Of a stretch of DNA of 64,000 bases, positions 35,472-46,080 are shown piece after piece. The stretch's first letter is position 1. Each line of letters starts with the position of its first letter. Below the pieces are notes generated by a model. That model was not told the DNA's origin. It saw only the letters and a list, made by a program, of their open reading frames with translations, and did no database searches. The translations under genes were made by a program, and so were the position numbers. The DNA is from Aspidiotus rigidus (taxonomy: Eukaryota > Arthropoda > Insecta > Hemiptera > Diaspididae). Location: positions 14,878,001 to 14,942,000 of the forward strand of contig JAVHKY010000013.1 in the NCBI GenBank assembly GCA_035079385.1, written 5' to 3'.

Positions 35472-35719
35472 TGTTGGAAGTAGTAGACTAGACTTGTCAG
35501 CCTCACACACCGACCCCGAGTGTGTCACCGTGAGTCACCCTGAGTAATACTAGCTAACGTGAGATGTACTCGACTTCCACCAGCTATCGTCAGTCTTTCG
35601 ATACATGTTGCAGGGTAACCACGAGTGTTAGAGTCTCTCTACCGATGAATAACGGTATGACGAGTTAACCCGACGATACCGTAAACCTAAATATAATTTC
35701 TGGTTTACTACGTCCAACA
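35472..35719 (+). repeat. 5' LTR of the copia element
   Basis: This 248-bp LTR starts tgttgg and ends ccaaca, the TG...CA rule with a 6-bp inverted end. It should contain the promoter and RNA start. A taaatataat word near its end is a weak TATA-like candidate. Confidence 0.95.
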
Positions 35720-35737
35720 TGGTGGCAGCTCTCGTGC
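35720..35737 (+). other. Primer-binding site
   Basis: tggtggcagctctcgtgc begins immediately after the 5' LTR. The leading TGG pairs with a tRNA CCA tail, so the primer would be a full tRNA 3' end reading gagctgccacca. I cannot assign the tRNA. Many copia elements instead prime from an internal initiator-tRNA fragment. Confidence 0.65.
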
Positions 35738-37454
35738 TATTACGATTCTGGACCTACAGAATCTTTATTAAATAAATATAAAAAAAAAAAACATAGAATT
35801 TGTTTTTCTACTGCCTTTCTCACTTAAAACTAGTGACGACAAAAACTGAAACCATCTTCACATTGGTTTCATGAAGACCTAAAAGTTGTAAATCTTACCA
35901 TCTCACGCTATCTCAAAAGAAGCGAAGATTTCAAAACCAAAACCCAGAATACATGGCTTTTGAGTTCTATTACAAATAAGTCAATATCACATAACACCTA
36001 AAATGTGAGTTTGGAAAAACTCTTCTTTAAGTCAACTCACACCTCTTCAAAATTGGTGGTACGAATCCCTTGATTTCCAAACCAAGTGATTATTGGTTTC
36101 GGGGGGAGATCATGAATATTATCGATTTTCATATCTTTTGAAAATTTTCAGTGCACTTTAATTTAAGATTAAGTTAGACCTAGAAGTACTTCTTAGAGTA
36201 GCTTACAGTACTGTTATATAAGAACCGGTTAATTTAGCTTTCATATAAACTAGCGCAGTCTAAAAACTCGCTCTTTTCTTCTTGCTAGCAAAAATTTGGT
36301 TGTTGGTTGAAGTCCAAATTATGTCGCACTATCTTTGTGATTTAAGTGTTGACCAAATATTAAAGCTGTTTCGGCTTCGAAACATTAACGGACACCACTT
36401 CCTCAAGTCGACGCGTCGCATTGTTTTTAAATAAAACCGCATATTTTTCCCGAGTCCATGGGCGAATTCATTTGTGTTGATTGATTCCTCACTTATTCAT
36501 AGGATCATCCACAAATTTATTTTTGGTCAGGCTAAAATCGTAACATCAAGACTGAAATGTCAAGTTATGATTCGTTGTAGTCCAACAGAAGATATGAAAC
36601 AAATTTTCCTAATATTCTTTTTTCTTAGCACTGTTAATTTCAAGCGGTCAGTGTATTCCTACAAGAAAATTGGAAAAATGCCTCACCAAAATCCTGGTAT
36701 TCTGGTCTGATCAACCATTTACCTTTTTTCGATACGTAATTTTCTTTCTTTCGTCTTTTTGACATTTAACGTATCAACTCCGTCAAATGGCATCGGGCTC
36801 TGTCATTGACGTTGAGAAATTTATTATTAATATTTAAAAATAAATACATCGAACTGAAATAATTGATTCGATAACCTACGAATTTCTTACGGCGCTTTAA
36901 ATCATGAGCATAATTCTTCATGATTCAAACTTCAGGACGTTCACCCTGCTTACGCTTTGAATGGTCATGATTCACACCATGATCCAAACTTCAGGACGTT
37001 CACCCTGCCTGGGCTACGCATGGTCATGATTCACGCCTGCTTACTCAGGCGGCTGAACCCATGCGGTTATGCATGCTTCAAGCATAGATCGTTAACCCCG
37101 TATAAGCAGCGAATACAGCGAATGCAGTATTGCATACATGCAACGATGATCGTTGCTGCGATCGTCATTCGAAATTCAAACCGCCTATTCAAAGGTCGCA
37201 ACGGAAACTCACTCCTGCATTTCCTTTTTGAACTTCGTTCCGCCAGTGATTTACTCATTTTCGAATTACAATTTTTTTTTCTCGTTATTATTATTAATAT
37301 CGAACCGTGAAGTTCAGCGAATATTTGTCTTGTGCTCCTCAAAAACTGTAAGTTGAAATGATTTAACTTCTTAGTATCGTATCGATACCTATTTTATTTT
37401 ACTTTCGTTGTCTTTACGAATTTTTTTTTTCGTAACTAAAAATAAACAGGTAAT
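35738..37454 (+). other. Long copia 5' leader
   Basis: About 1.7 kb lies between the primer-binding site and the polyprotein ATG. A ~54-bp block (aacttcaggacgttcaccct with flanking catgatt) is repeated at about 36927 and 36988. Two short ORFs (36474-36710, 36957-37310) have no recognisable product. Just before the ATG, a T-rich tract followed by aaataaacag looks like a 3' splice site, so part of the leader might be an intron. Confidence 0.5.
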
Positions 37455-40400
37455 ATGGACGATCCTGATTTAGACAACGAAAACTTTGAAGACCAATTAT
37501 TAAAAGATGATGAAGCATTGAATCCACCATCATCCAGTTCATCCTCCTCTTCTGTCATTGCAGAAGAAACGATTCGCAAATCTAAACGGTTAAAAAAGCG
37601 CAAGGCTACAAATCTACCTGAGACGTCTAAATCGAAAAGTAAGTCGGCTAAAAATCGTAGTTCCTCTACTCCCAAAAACTCGCGATCAAAAAGTCAAAGT
37701 ACTACTAAAGCCTCGAAGAAAAAACAGAGGCCTACTTCTAAAAAATCGACGAATCGCGGTACTACGGAAAGTTTATCCAGTAGTGATCCGAGTAAAGAGG
37801 CTCATATAAACAGTCATCATATTTCCTCTCCTGTTTTAGGAAAGAAGACACTAAGCGATTTAGAAAAAGAAATTGAAGAAACGAGGGAAAATTTCCATAC
37901 TGTCCTTTCGGTTCTTGCAGATATTCAAAAACGATTCGACACACTTGCTAATACAAGCACACCAAATCAATCTGTAGACAGTGTAACTCAGACTTTCCCG
38001 ATTCGTATAGATCGAACGCCTGAAATAGATGAGATTTTATTCCCAACTAAACCATCAACCTTTCCACCTTCGGTAAGTTACTGTTTACGACAACTAATGG
38101 ATTCGTACAATCAATATACGAATATAAATACGGGAACGTTTCAGGCCCAACCTGGAACCACAGTGCCAGACCCAATACTTCTGTCTTCGGTGCCGTCTAC
38201 ACCGAAACCGAAGGAAGCCGAATTCATCCGGGTTCCAAATGAACAGCCGCAAACAGAACCCGTACAAGGAGGTTCCACACATGAAGCCAACAAAAATCAG
38301 CCTTCGAATTTTCCGACGGCACCTCCTCCTCCACAAGGATATCCTCCATACCCATATCCATATTACAATCGAGGTATGTATTCTGATGTTGATCCTTCTA
38401 AATCCGTGGCTTGTGTACAATTAACGAGAAACATAAAATATGAAGCATGGCGCGAATTGTTACATTTAGCATTACATTCGTATGGGCTTCTTTACCTGAT
38501 TGATGGTAAACACCCTAGACCACCCCACTTGAACCAAGAAATTGTAACGCAACATAAGGTTAAATTTTGTCAAATAGTAGCGAAACGACTCTTACCAGCC
38601 GACATAAATAAAATTATCCATATCACAGAACCATCAGCTTTAATTAAAAGACTTGATGAACTTAAGAGACCTCCTGCTCACGCACGTCAGGATGTAAATT
38701 TAAAAATACTTATGGATACTAAATATCTTTCAACAAACGTATCTCCACATACGTACATAAATTTGTTTGAAAAAAGGTTACAAGATTATATTGCATCAGG
38801 GGGAGAATATGATGATAAATGGGTAAGCCAACGTTTCTTCGAATCGGTTGCGCAAACACATCCTCCTTTAATTCAATATAACTTTCTATATAAAAAGTTT
38901 TCTCGAGCACAATTTACCCCTTATCAGGATTTAAAAGACTACTTTGTTTATGATATTCTTTATTCTGATAAAAAAGGAGTCGCATTTTCCGCGTTTCAAG
39001 CTGGAAAAACAAATAACTTTAAAGGTAACAATTCAAATCACTTGAACAAGCCAAAAACGGATAAACAGAATAATACTAATAATACAAGTGTAAAGGGCGG
39101 TAATAATAATAATAATAATAATAATAAAAATAATCGAAGTTCAAATTCCACAGATCTCTGTCGGAAGTGTCCAAACAGTAACCACAGCAGAATGGAATGC
39201 CGAAACAAAATATGTCCCACCTGTCGATTAGGAAAAGTCGATATGGCCCACATTGAAGACTGTGCACGACGCCATAGGCAAAATAATCCATATCCTCGTC
39301 AACGTAATCGCTCAGCTCCGTATCATCGCCGCGAACGTTTCCGTAGTCAATCTTACAGGAATGATGATCGACAGCGCTATGCCGATCGCCGTCAGGGCTA
39401 TCGCTCATATAAGAATGATCGATCCCCGCACTACGATAATAATGAACCGAGTTACAATCAACCTCCGAAATTAAATTCGGATGCATCAGGTAATGATAAT
39501 TTTAACAAGCAAAATAAAAAACGCAACGATTCTTACTCATCATCTAATCGTAGACCGTCAGCCACAAATCGCGCCCGTAGCGGCTACGTCAGATGGAATG
39601 GCTCAAGTATGATCGCATGTAGTAAAAACGAACAGAATGCGATCCCTTACGACTCAGAAGCTTCAGGTAATACAGCTTTCTCATGTACACGTAATTCTTC
39701 TTTAACTCAGGCTTGTCCTGATTCTGGTTGTAATATTACTATCTTTAAATCCTCTGATGGACTCTCCAAACTGCGTATATTAGACCAACCAAGACATATT
39801 CAGGTTGCGAATTCCGATCAGTCTGCTGGTCTGATCACCAATCAAGTAGGGAATCTGAAAATAAAATTGAATAATAATGATACGTTTAACGTAAAAGAAG
39901 TTCACGTTAACCCTAAAGTCCCAGAAAACTTACTTTCTATCAAACAATTCACAGATCTCAATCATCCTGTGTTATTTCTCAAAACTTCGGTTCATATACT
40001 CCCAAAAAATAGCCTTAAATCATCAGCACTAAATCCAATTCTATCAGGATACTCTGATGGTTCTTTGTGGTATTTTGATCTTGAAAGCGCTCCTACAGAT
40101 AACAAAGTTTTACGGACTCGTACTGATCCATCATTGCAATCCCTACCTCATAACAAAAATAATGATCATTTAACATATGATCAACTTGAAACTCTTTCTG
40201 AACTTAATGATTATCTAGCTAACGTACCACATTGTTCGTTAGATGACCTTAAAAAATTACAAAGTGAAGAAATTCGTTCACTTCGAGGTCAGATTGGAAG
40301 ACTTTGGCACTACAGACTAGGTCATCCAAGTGTAAAATTACTTCGCCAACTCTCACAAATTGTTCCTGAGTTGCAAGGTATTTCTTTTCCAGCATCAATT

Positions 40401-43259
40401 GAAGAATGTCATGCCTGTAAACAAGGCAAAGCAACTAAAAATCCTCATAAAAGCCAAAGAAGAAGAGCTACAGAACCTCTCCAATTAATACATACTGATG
40501 TGGACGGAATAATAAATCCATCAGCTTATCCAAATGGAGAACGTTACCTTCTGGCGATAATTGATGATTATACGCGCTACGCTTTTGTCTTTCCAATGAT
40601 TGATAAGACTGAAGTACATCACGGTCTTCAAGCTTTTTATGACCTAATGAAAAAGAAAGTTCCATATCCCTTTTATATTCGTTACATTAGAATGGATCAA
40701 GGTCGAGAGTACATGACAAACAATACAAAACTTTTTATGGAGAAAAATAAACTCATCGAAGATAAAAGTCCAGCTGGTACGAGTCAGTTGAATGGTGTTT
40801 CTGAGCGATTCCTCAGAATTATTAAGAATACTGTCAGAACTCAGATTGAAGATTCCGGCCTACCCAAACGTATGTGGGTATTCGCTGCAAAATATTCCAC
40901 GTTGATATACAATTCACTTCCCAAAACTGCCTGCGAAAATCAAATTCCGCATTGTTTATTGTTTCGTCAACTACCTGCCATTAAATTTCTCCGACGTTTT
41001 GGTTGTGTTGCACATTCGCAATTACCAAGAAAAGTTGGAAAATTCAGTAAAAGAGCCCTTAGAAAATATTTCGTTGGTCTTACCTCCAACGGCGCACTGC
41101 TTCTTAATGTAGCAACAGGTAAGGTAAATAATGTTTCAAATGTTACATTCACTGAGTCACAAGTATACGGCCATCACTTTGGACCGTTTGAGAAAACAGC
41201 GTTTCGAGACCCAATTATACGTAAACGCAAATTTGATGACTGGTTCAATCCTAATTATGAACATGAACATGATTCTAAACTTCGACGTATTGATCAAATT
41301 TCAACTGAGAATCATATTGACTCTGATCTTGATCATTATTTATCAACAACATATGATACAAGCCTTATCACACAAGGCTTACCAATACCCCCAACCTCAC
41401 TCCTCTCGATCGCATATCCAGAAAATAGCCTCCAGCTTCCAGACTTACAATCGACATCTATCGATTTTGATCCATTACAAAATATTGGATCTGAGAATCC
41501 GGTCGCTCACGGATCAAATCGCCATACCACACTTCTATGTCGGTATTACTTGAATAAATCTGTCGACTCGCATATTCAATGTGATTCCTTTGATACTGAT
41601 CTCGATACAACAATATCGCTGGCACAAGCCGATATTAATAATGATAGATTTATGTCGTTTCTTTGTTACGACATACAAGACGAACCAACAACTTATGAAG
41701 AAGCGATACAATCTGCTGAAGCCCCTCAATGGATAAAAGCCATTGATGATGAGTTCAAGTCAATGGAGGAAATGAACACGTGGGAAATAGTTCCTAAATC
41801 GTCCCTCCCTAAAAAGACTAAACTTATAGATTCTACGTGGATTTTCAAACGTAAGAAAAATATTGACGGTTCCGATCGTCATCGCGCACGCTTGGTTGGT
41901 AGAGGCTTCAAAGATCCAAACATATACGACGTTTCTGAAATATACGCACCAGTAGCGGATATTAATGACATCCGCAGTATTCTTGCCTACGCAAATAAGC
42001 GTAAAATGTTCATGCACCAAATCGATATAGGAGTTGCGTTTCTCCACGGAGAACTAGAAAAATCTGTTTATATGTCCATTCCAAAGGGGTCACAACATTA
42101 TGATAAACTTCGACAAACTCATGCTTACCGTCTAATTCGCGCTCTTTATGGACTGAAAGTCAGCCCAAAAAGATGGTTTGAAAAATTTCGAAAAGTTATG
42201 TTGAAATTAGGCTTCCGCCCCTTCATCTTCAAACCATGTATCTATAAATGGCAATACTCAAAAAATGGGAAAACGAAACAAGTAATCCTCATCAATTACG
42301 TTGATGATATATTACTTATCGGCGATTGCTCCGATAAAATTCGCTCTGTCATTGATCAATTAACTAAAGAATTAAAAGTTACCGATCTTGGTCCCCCACA
42401 AAAATTTATAGGAATCGAATTCTCACGCAATATTGAGAACAATCATCTCTTTTTACATCAGTCTTCATACATCAAAAAGTTACTACATAACTTTGGCTTT
42501 GAAGATTTTCTCACAAGTAAACCAACTCCAGTTCTGACCTTAGACGCTGAACGTAAACGTATCAAAAATTCAAACAATAAGGAATTAGTTTCACCAACTC
42601 GCTTCCGTGCTGCAGTTGGAGCACTTATTCATCTCATGAATTCCACTAGACCCGACATCGCGTTCGGGGTCAATAAAATATCTAGGGCACAAGCAAATCC
42701 CACCACTGATGACTGGGATCAAGTTATACGTATATTCCAATATTTGGGAGGGACCACTGATCATGGTCTTTTATATAAGGGAGAAACCGAAAACATCGAA
42801 TGCTATTCTGATGCCAGCCTAGGAACCAACGACCCTAATGCTAGGTCTACATCAGGCTATGCCATCTACTTATACGGCGACCTCGTCTCTTGGCGAACCA
42901 AGAAACAGACACACGTCGCACTATCATCCTCAGAAGCAGAATATATTGCTGCTTCCCTAGCATGTCGTCAGGTCGTTGCTTTGAAATCATTACTAACATT
43001 CATTTATAATTTCACTCAGATCCCCATCATTTTTGGTGACAATAAAAGCGCTATTTCTCTCGCGAAATCACTCGAACAAAAAAGTTTGAAACACGTAGTT
43101 CATCTATGTTTTCATCACATCAGATTCGAGGTCCTCAATAAAAATGTTCAGCTTAGATGGATCCCATCATCCGATAACATCGCGGATGTGTTTACAAAAG
43201 CATTGCCTCAACCTAAATTTGTTAAATTCCGCGATTTTCTCGTAACAAAACCGAGCTAA
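37455..43259 (+). CDS. Copia Gag-Pol polyprotein, intact
   Basis: A single 1,934-residue ORF. Residues 1-130 are a Ser/Lys-rich charged stretch; the Gag part follows. A CX2CX4HX4C zinc knuckle (CRKCPNSNHSRMEC) lies near residue 568. The protease active site DSG lies near 754. The integrase HHCC region (HYRLGHP, CHACKQGK) begins near 950, and its catalytic D, D and E are near 1014 (HTDVDG), 1079 (MDQGREY) and 1115 (SERF). The reverse transcriptase palm YVDDILL is near 1615. RNase H starts near 1783 (YSDASLG) and includes SSSEAEY. No stop or frameshift is present. In the cell it would make particles, copy its RNA and integrate the cDNA. It is longer than the usual ~1,400 residues, mostly at the N-terminus. 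The ATG at 37455 is the first in frame; an AAT microsatellite encodes an Asn run near 552. Confidence 0.95.
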   Translation: MDDPDLDNENFEDQLLKDDEALNPPSSSSSSSSVIAEETIRKSKRLKKRKATNLPETSKSKSKSAKNRSSSTPKNSRSKSQSTTKASKKKQRPTSKKSTNRGTTESLSSSDPSKEAHINSHHISSPVLGKKTLSDLEKEIEETRENFHTVLSVLADIQKRFDTLANTSTPNQSVDSVTQTFPIRIDRTPEIDEILFPTKPSTFPPSVSYCLRQLMDSYNQYTNINTGTFQAQPGTTVPDPILLSSVPSTPKPKEAEFIRVPNEQPQTEPVQGGSTHEANKNQPSNFPTAPPPPQGYPPYPYPYYNRGMYSDVDPSKSVACVQLTRNIKYEAWRELLHLALHSYGLLYLIDGKHPRPPHLNQEIVTQHKVKFCQIVAKRLLPADINKIIHITEPSALIKRLDELKRPPAHARQDVNLKILMDTKYLSTNVSPHTYINLFEKRLQDYIASGGEYDDKWVSQRFFESVAQTHPPLIQYNFLYKKFSRAQFTPYQDLKDYFVYDILYSDKKGVAFSAFQAGKTNNFKGNNSNHLNKPKTDKQNNTNNTSVKGGNNNNNNNNKNNRSSNSTDLCRKCPNSNHSRMECRNKICPTCRLGKVDMAHIEDCARRHRQNNPYPRQRNRSAPYHRRERFRSQSYRNDDRQRYADRRQGYRSYKNDRSPHYDNNEPSYNQPPKLNSDASGNDNFNKQNKKRNDSYSSSNRRPSATNRARSGYVRWNGSSMIACSKNEQNAIPYDSEASGNTAFSCTRNSSLTQACPDSGCNITIFKSSDGLSKLRILDQPRHIQVANSDQSAGLITNQVGNLKIKLNNNDTFNVKEVHVNPKVPENLLSIKQFTDLNHPVLFLKTSVHILPKNSLKSSALNPILSGYSDGSLWYFDLESAPTDNKVLRTRTDPSLQSLPHNKNNDHLTYDQLETLSELNDYLANVPHCSLDDLKKLQSEEIRSLRGQIGRLWHYRLGHPSVKLLRQLSQIVPELQGISFPASIEECHACKQGKATKNPHKSQRRRATEPLQLIHTDVDGIINPSAYPNGERYLLAIIDDYTRYAFVFPMIDKTEVHHGLQAFYDLMKKKVPYPFYIRYIRMDQGREYMTNNTKLFMEKNKLIEDKSPAGTSQLNGVSERFLRIIKNTVRTQIEDSGLPKRMWVFAAKYSTLIYNSLPKTACENQIPHCLLFRQLPAIKFLRRFGCVAHSQLPRKVGKFSKRALRKYFVGLTSNGALLLNVATGKVNNVSNVTFTESQVYGHHFGPFEKTAFRDPIIRKRKFDDWFNPNYEHEHDSKLRRIDQISTENHIDSDLDHYLSTTYDTSLITQGLPIPPTSLLSIAYPENSLQLPDLQSTSIDFDPLQNIGSENPVAHGSNRHTTLLCRYYLNKSVDSHIQCDSFDTDLDTTISLAQADINNDRFMSFLCYDIQDEPTTYEEAIQSAEAPQWIKAIDDEFKSMEEMNTWEIVPKSSLPKKTKLIDSTWIFKRKKNIDGSDRHRARLVGRGFKDPNIYDVSEIYAPVADINDIRSILAYANKRKMFMHQIDIGVAFLHGELEKSVYMSIPKGSQHYDKLRQTHAYRLIRALYGLKVSPKRWFEKFRKVMLKLGFRPFIFKPCIYKWQYSKNGKTKQVILINYVDDILLIGDCSDKIRSVIDQLTKELKVTDLGPPQKFIGIEFSRNIENNHLFLHQSSYIKKLLHNFGFEDFLTSKPTPVLTLDAERKRIKNSNNKELVSPTRFRAAVGALIHLMNSTRPDIAFGVNKISRAQANPTTDDWDQVIRIFQYLGGTTDHGLLYKGETENIECYSDASLGTNDPNARSTSGYAIYLYGDLVSWRTKKQTHVALSSSEAEYIAASLACRQVVALKSLLTFIYNFTQIPIIFGDNKSAISLAKSLEQKSLKHVVHLCFHHIRFEVLNKNVQLRWIPSSDNIADVFTKALPQPKFVKFRDFLVTKPS

Positions 43260-43630
43260 TCGCAAATTTTCTGTTTACCTATATGATTACAGAAGAATAA
43301 TTTCGTTACTGTTGACCTGCAGTATTATTCGGTTCACTTAATATTGACGGCGTTGGAAGAAAATCACCTTAGTTATTTGTCCACGTGGAGATAATATTGT
43401 ATTTTTTTTCTCCTTTATCCAACGGAAAGTATCATTTTCAAGAATAAATTTGTTTTCTGTTGTAATTATAAATTTTTTTTTTCTTTTTCTCTTCTACACA
43501 GACATTAGAAAATATTTCTTTGTCGTACACGTGGTCATAATAACAAGTACCATTATGATCCGGCTGCTCTACTCTACTGATTTCTCCAGTTCCACCTTGT
43601 GAGTCCCAGGCTTTCCGGGTCGGGCCTCGG
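43260..43630 (+). other. Copia 3' untranslated region
   Basis: About 370 bp lies between the TAA and the polypurine tract, with T-runs near 43385-43410 and 43470-43495. No env-like ORF is present. Confidence 0.6.
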
Positions 43631-43642
43631 CTGAGGGGGGAG
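43631..43642 (+). other. Polypurine tract
   Basis: ctgaggggggag directly abuts the 3' LTR. Its purine run is where second-strand DNA synthesis would start. Confidence 0.85.
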
Positions 43643-43890
43643 TGTTGGAAGTAGTAGACTAGACTTGTCAGCCTCACACACCGACCCCGAGTGTGTCACC
43701 GTGAGTCACCCTGAGTAATACTAGCTAACGTGAGATGTACTCGACTTCCACCAGCTATCGTCAGTCTTTCGATACATGTTGCAGGGTAACCACGAGTGTT
43801 AGAGTCTCTCTACCGATGAATAACGGTATGACGAGTTAACCCGACGATACCGTAAACCTAAATATAATTTCTGGTTTACTACGTCCAACA
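43643..43890 (+). repeat. 3' LTR of the copia element
   Basis: This 248-bp LTR starts tgttgg and ends ccaaca, the same as the 5' LTR over its full length by eye. It is followed by the duplicated gtttc. Confidence 0.95.
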
Positions 43891-44040
43891 GTTTCAATTA
43901 GACTCAGAAAGAAACCATGGAAAATTGATAGGATCAAAATTTAAATTAGACTCAAGGAGAAATCATAAATAAATTAGTAGAATCAACATTTGAGTTAGAC
44001 CAAGGAAGACATAAAAAAATTGATGGAATCAATATGTTAT
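43891..44040 (-). repeat. ~49-bp tandem array 2, right part
   Basis: The array resumes after the copia element with about three units (gactcagaaagaaaccat, and attgatggaatcaatatg). The copia insertion therefore split a pre-existing array. Confidence 0.85.
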
Positions 44041-44205
44041 CCTCCTCGAAACGCTACGATTTTCATCAGGCATTTGATGCGAAAGTGATACGCTTTGATT
44101 TCGCCTCGAATGTGGATAAACACCATCCGCGTTACACTACTGTACGAGTAGAAGTTTTTGAGGATGATTTTATTTGATGAAAAAATATTTTTGTAAAATC
44201 ATTAT

Positions 44206-44540
44206 AGGGCTTTTCCATGTCAGCGCATTGCATAGTATTCTCCTACGTGTTATCGAAATGGTAGTATTTCTAACATTGCTTTTATGGAATATTACTCCAC
44301 AATGAAAATGAGTATGCAATCCAGCAACACCCATAAGAGCAATGTTAGAAGTACTATACTCTGTTCACATTAAGGAAGGATAGAAATATGACCTTGAGAA
44401 CGGAACGGTAGATTAAAATTACCCGGAGGGTTCCGTTCTCGAGGTCATATTTCTATCCTTCCTTAATGTGAACAGAGTGTATACCATTTCGATAACACGT
44501 AGGAGAATACATATGCAATGCGCCGACATGGTAAAGCCTT
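44206..44540. mobile_element. Foldback MITE with hairpin inside hairpin
   Basis: The outer arms agggcttttccatgtcagcg and cgccgacatggtaaagcctt are inverse partners for about 60 bp. Inside, tctgttcacattaaggaagg and ccttccttaatgtgaacaga form a second perfect arm pair (about 44358-44480). No ORF is present. TA at both edges may be the target duplication. Confidence 0.65.
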
Positions 44541-44689
44541 ATTCTTCTTGAATGTAAAATAAATGCTCCCCTACATTCTAAAATTACATTTTAGTTTGTT
44601 TTACGTGTGGCTGTGAGTCACGTCGTTTGAGGAAGTGCGTCTTTTACAACTTTTAGAAAAATCATTTATTCATCACGTTCTCTATAGTT

Positions 44690-45170
44690 CCTGAACGGTG
44701 CGTTTATACAAAAAATGGCAAGAATACTTTTTTATAGAAAATTTTAAGAGGATCATTTTTGGACTGAGGTGTTTTTCCCGTAACTGCTCTCGTTTTCTAG
44801 ATAAATGCGATGAAACAATTTTTGTACACGTCCACGCCCCCTGCAGTTGAAGCATATCACTTGGGGGGAGGGGGTCGGCTTCTACACATGTTTCTGAGAC
44901 CAACTTCAATAGATTCCAACAATAAAACTTTTGCCAGAGATTTTTTTTCATACCATTTTTTTTATTTTATTTATTTTAATAAAAAAATGGTATGAAAAAA
45001 AAAAAAAATCTCTGGCAAAAGTTTTATTAATATCTCATTTTCCTGGGCTATTTGTAGTATTACGGCCCTGATGAAGAGATGAAGAACGTAGTACATTCGA
45101 AACGTGTCTTTCTTGCAATATATTTTTTCGGACGAAAGTATTCTCAAATTTATTTCCAAAAATAGTTAAA
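44690..45170 (-). repeat. Dispersed repeat, copy 4, with inverted duplication
   Basis: Positions 44690-44960 are the reverse complement of the family at 14990-15290. An arm from about 44921 to 44961 (aataaaacttttgccagaga and onward) is repeated in inverse form at about 44978-45030, making a ~40-bp arm hairpin with an AT loop. It is followed by the same ctgatga-hairpin-gaaac tail as copy 2 (45069-45103), here with a mismatch in the hairpin. Confidence 0.55.
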
Positions 45171-45268
45171 TTTCTAACCACGAACGCGAATATCGAACTT
45201 AAGAAGTAAAATCAGGCCACCATTTCTATTTGTAGAATTTCAGCCCACTGGACAAAAGAATTTGGTGG

Positions 45269-45934
45269 CTGATTCCAGTTTGCGTCCCGAAAGGCACAAT
45301 TTTATCCTGGATCTTTGTGTCCGATTGCGTCCCATGGATTGTCCACGTAGCGTCCCAAGTGGAAGCCGATTGCGTCCCGTAAAAATTGTTTTGTTTGCGT
45401 CCCCTGTATATACCGTTGATACTATCGACGAATTCACAACGTACAAGCCACCCTCCAATTCAAGAATTCTCTGACTACGTTTTCGAAACATACATTCAGT
45501 CTCCACCATGGGCCGAGTACACAGCCGGTGTGGGCCGAATCACGAACGCTTGCAAAGCACCGATTCTAGAATGAAAGATATGTTTTACCATGGCCATCAG
45601 CATATTTACGCACTTATTGACGCACCCCTGGAGCTACTGGAGCGAGCGTACATCAAAATGAATTCTATGAGCACGACTAAAAAGTTGAAACGCAGCGCTA
45701 GACACTACGACTGAGTCGAAACGTGAATTCGTGAAAACTTTATCCCGAAAATTTTTACCCTCGATTTTTAATTGTACTTTTCTTACTGTACTTCGCAAAA
45801 TGTACACCTCTCTATCTCTTAGCGAGACGCAAATGATAATCGTTCTGTTGGTTAGCGGACGCTAACTGTACACATCACGTCGGACGCAATCTGTACTCTC
45901 AAATTTAGCGGGCGGACGCGAATTGCCGACACCC
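45269..45934 (+). mobile_element. MULE-like DNA transposon remnant
   Basis: An exact 10-bp direct repeat, aatttggtgg, flanks it (45259-45268 and 45935-45944), as expected for Mutator-like elements (9-11 bp). The left end has tttgcgtccc; the complement of the right end reads aattcgcgtcc, and gcgtcc words recur near both ends. Inside, a plus-strand frame (about 45520-45714) reads MKDMFYHGHQHIYALIDAPL and ERAYIKMNS, like the C-terminal part of MULE transposases. Upstream coding sequence is broken. It is 666 bp, internally deleted and not autonomous. Confidence 0.7.
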
Positions 45935-45944
45935 AATTTGGTGG

Positions 45945-46080
45945 ATGGCACAATTAACCACAGTCATTTTGTAGACCACTGGGCGTGGAGATTGAGCAGT
46001 AAACGTATCATTGCGGTAGATTCAGAAGGCAGGTCGAAGAACCTTGCGGTGCTCTTTAAGAAAGATGGAGAGGTCTAAGT
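45945..46080 (+). pseudogene. Possible non-LTR retrotransposon endonuclease scrap
   Basis: A short plus-strand frame reads AVDSEGRSKNLAVLFKKDGEV before a stop. This looks like the D-S-x-G-x-S-x-G-L-A-L block of LINE apurinic endonucleases. The MULE would have inserted within it, since the flanks join across the duplication. It is a single weak motif only. Confidence 0.3.

Larger units (their letters stand above)
35472..43890 (+). mobile_element. Complete Ty1/copia LTR retrotransposon
   Basis: This element is 8,419 bp, bounded by two 248-bp LTRs, a 5-bp duplication (gtttc), a primer-binding site, one intact polyprotein gene and a polypurine tract. I compared the LTRs base by base by eye and found no difference, so the insertion is young. 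The order protease, integrase, reverse transcriptase, RNase H defines the copia superfamily. It landed inside the ~49-bp tandem array. It may still be able to move, if it is transcribed. At about 8.4 kb it is longer than most copia elements because of a 1.7-kb leader and a long N-terminal region. Confidence 0.95.

Noticed and set aside
39076..39486. 136-codon minus-strand ORF and other ORFs inside 37455-43259
   Set aside because: These are shadows of the copia polyprotein; one is caused by the AAT microsatellite.
43260..43630. env-like gene after copia pol
   Set aside because: There is no ORF with a signal peptide or membrane span; the region is a short UTR.
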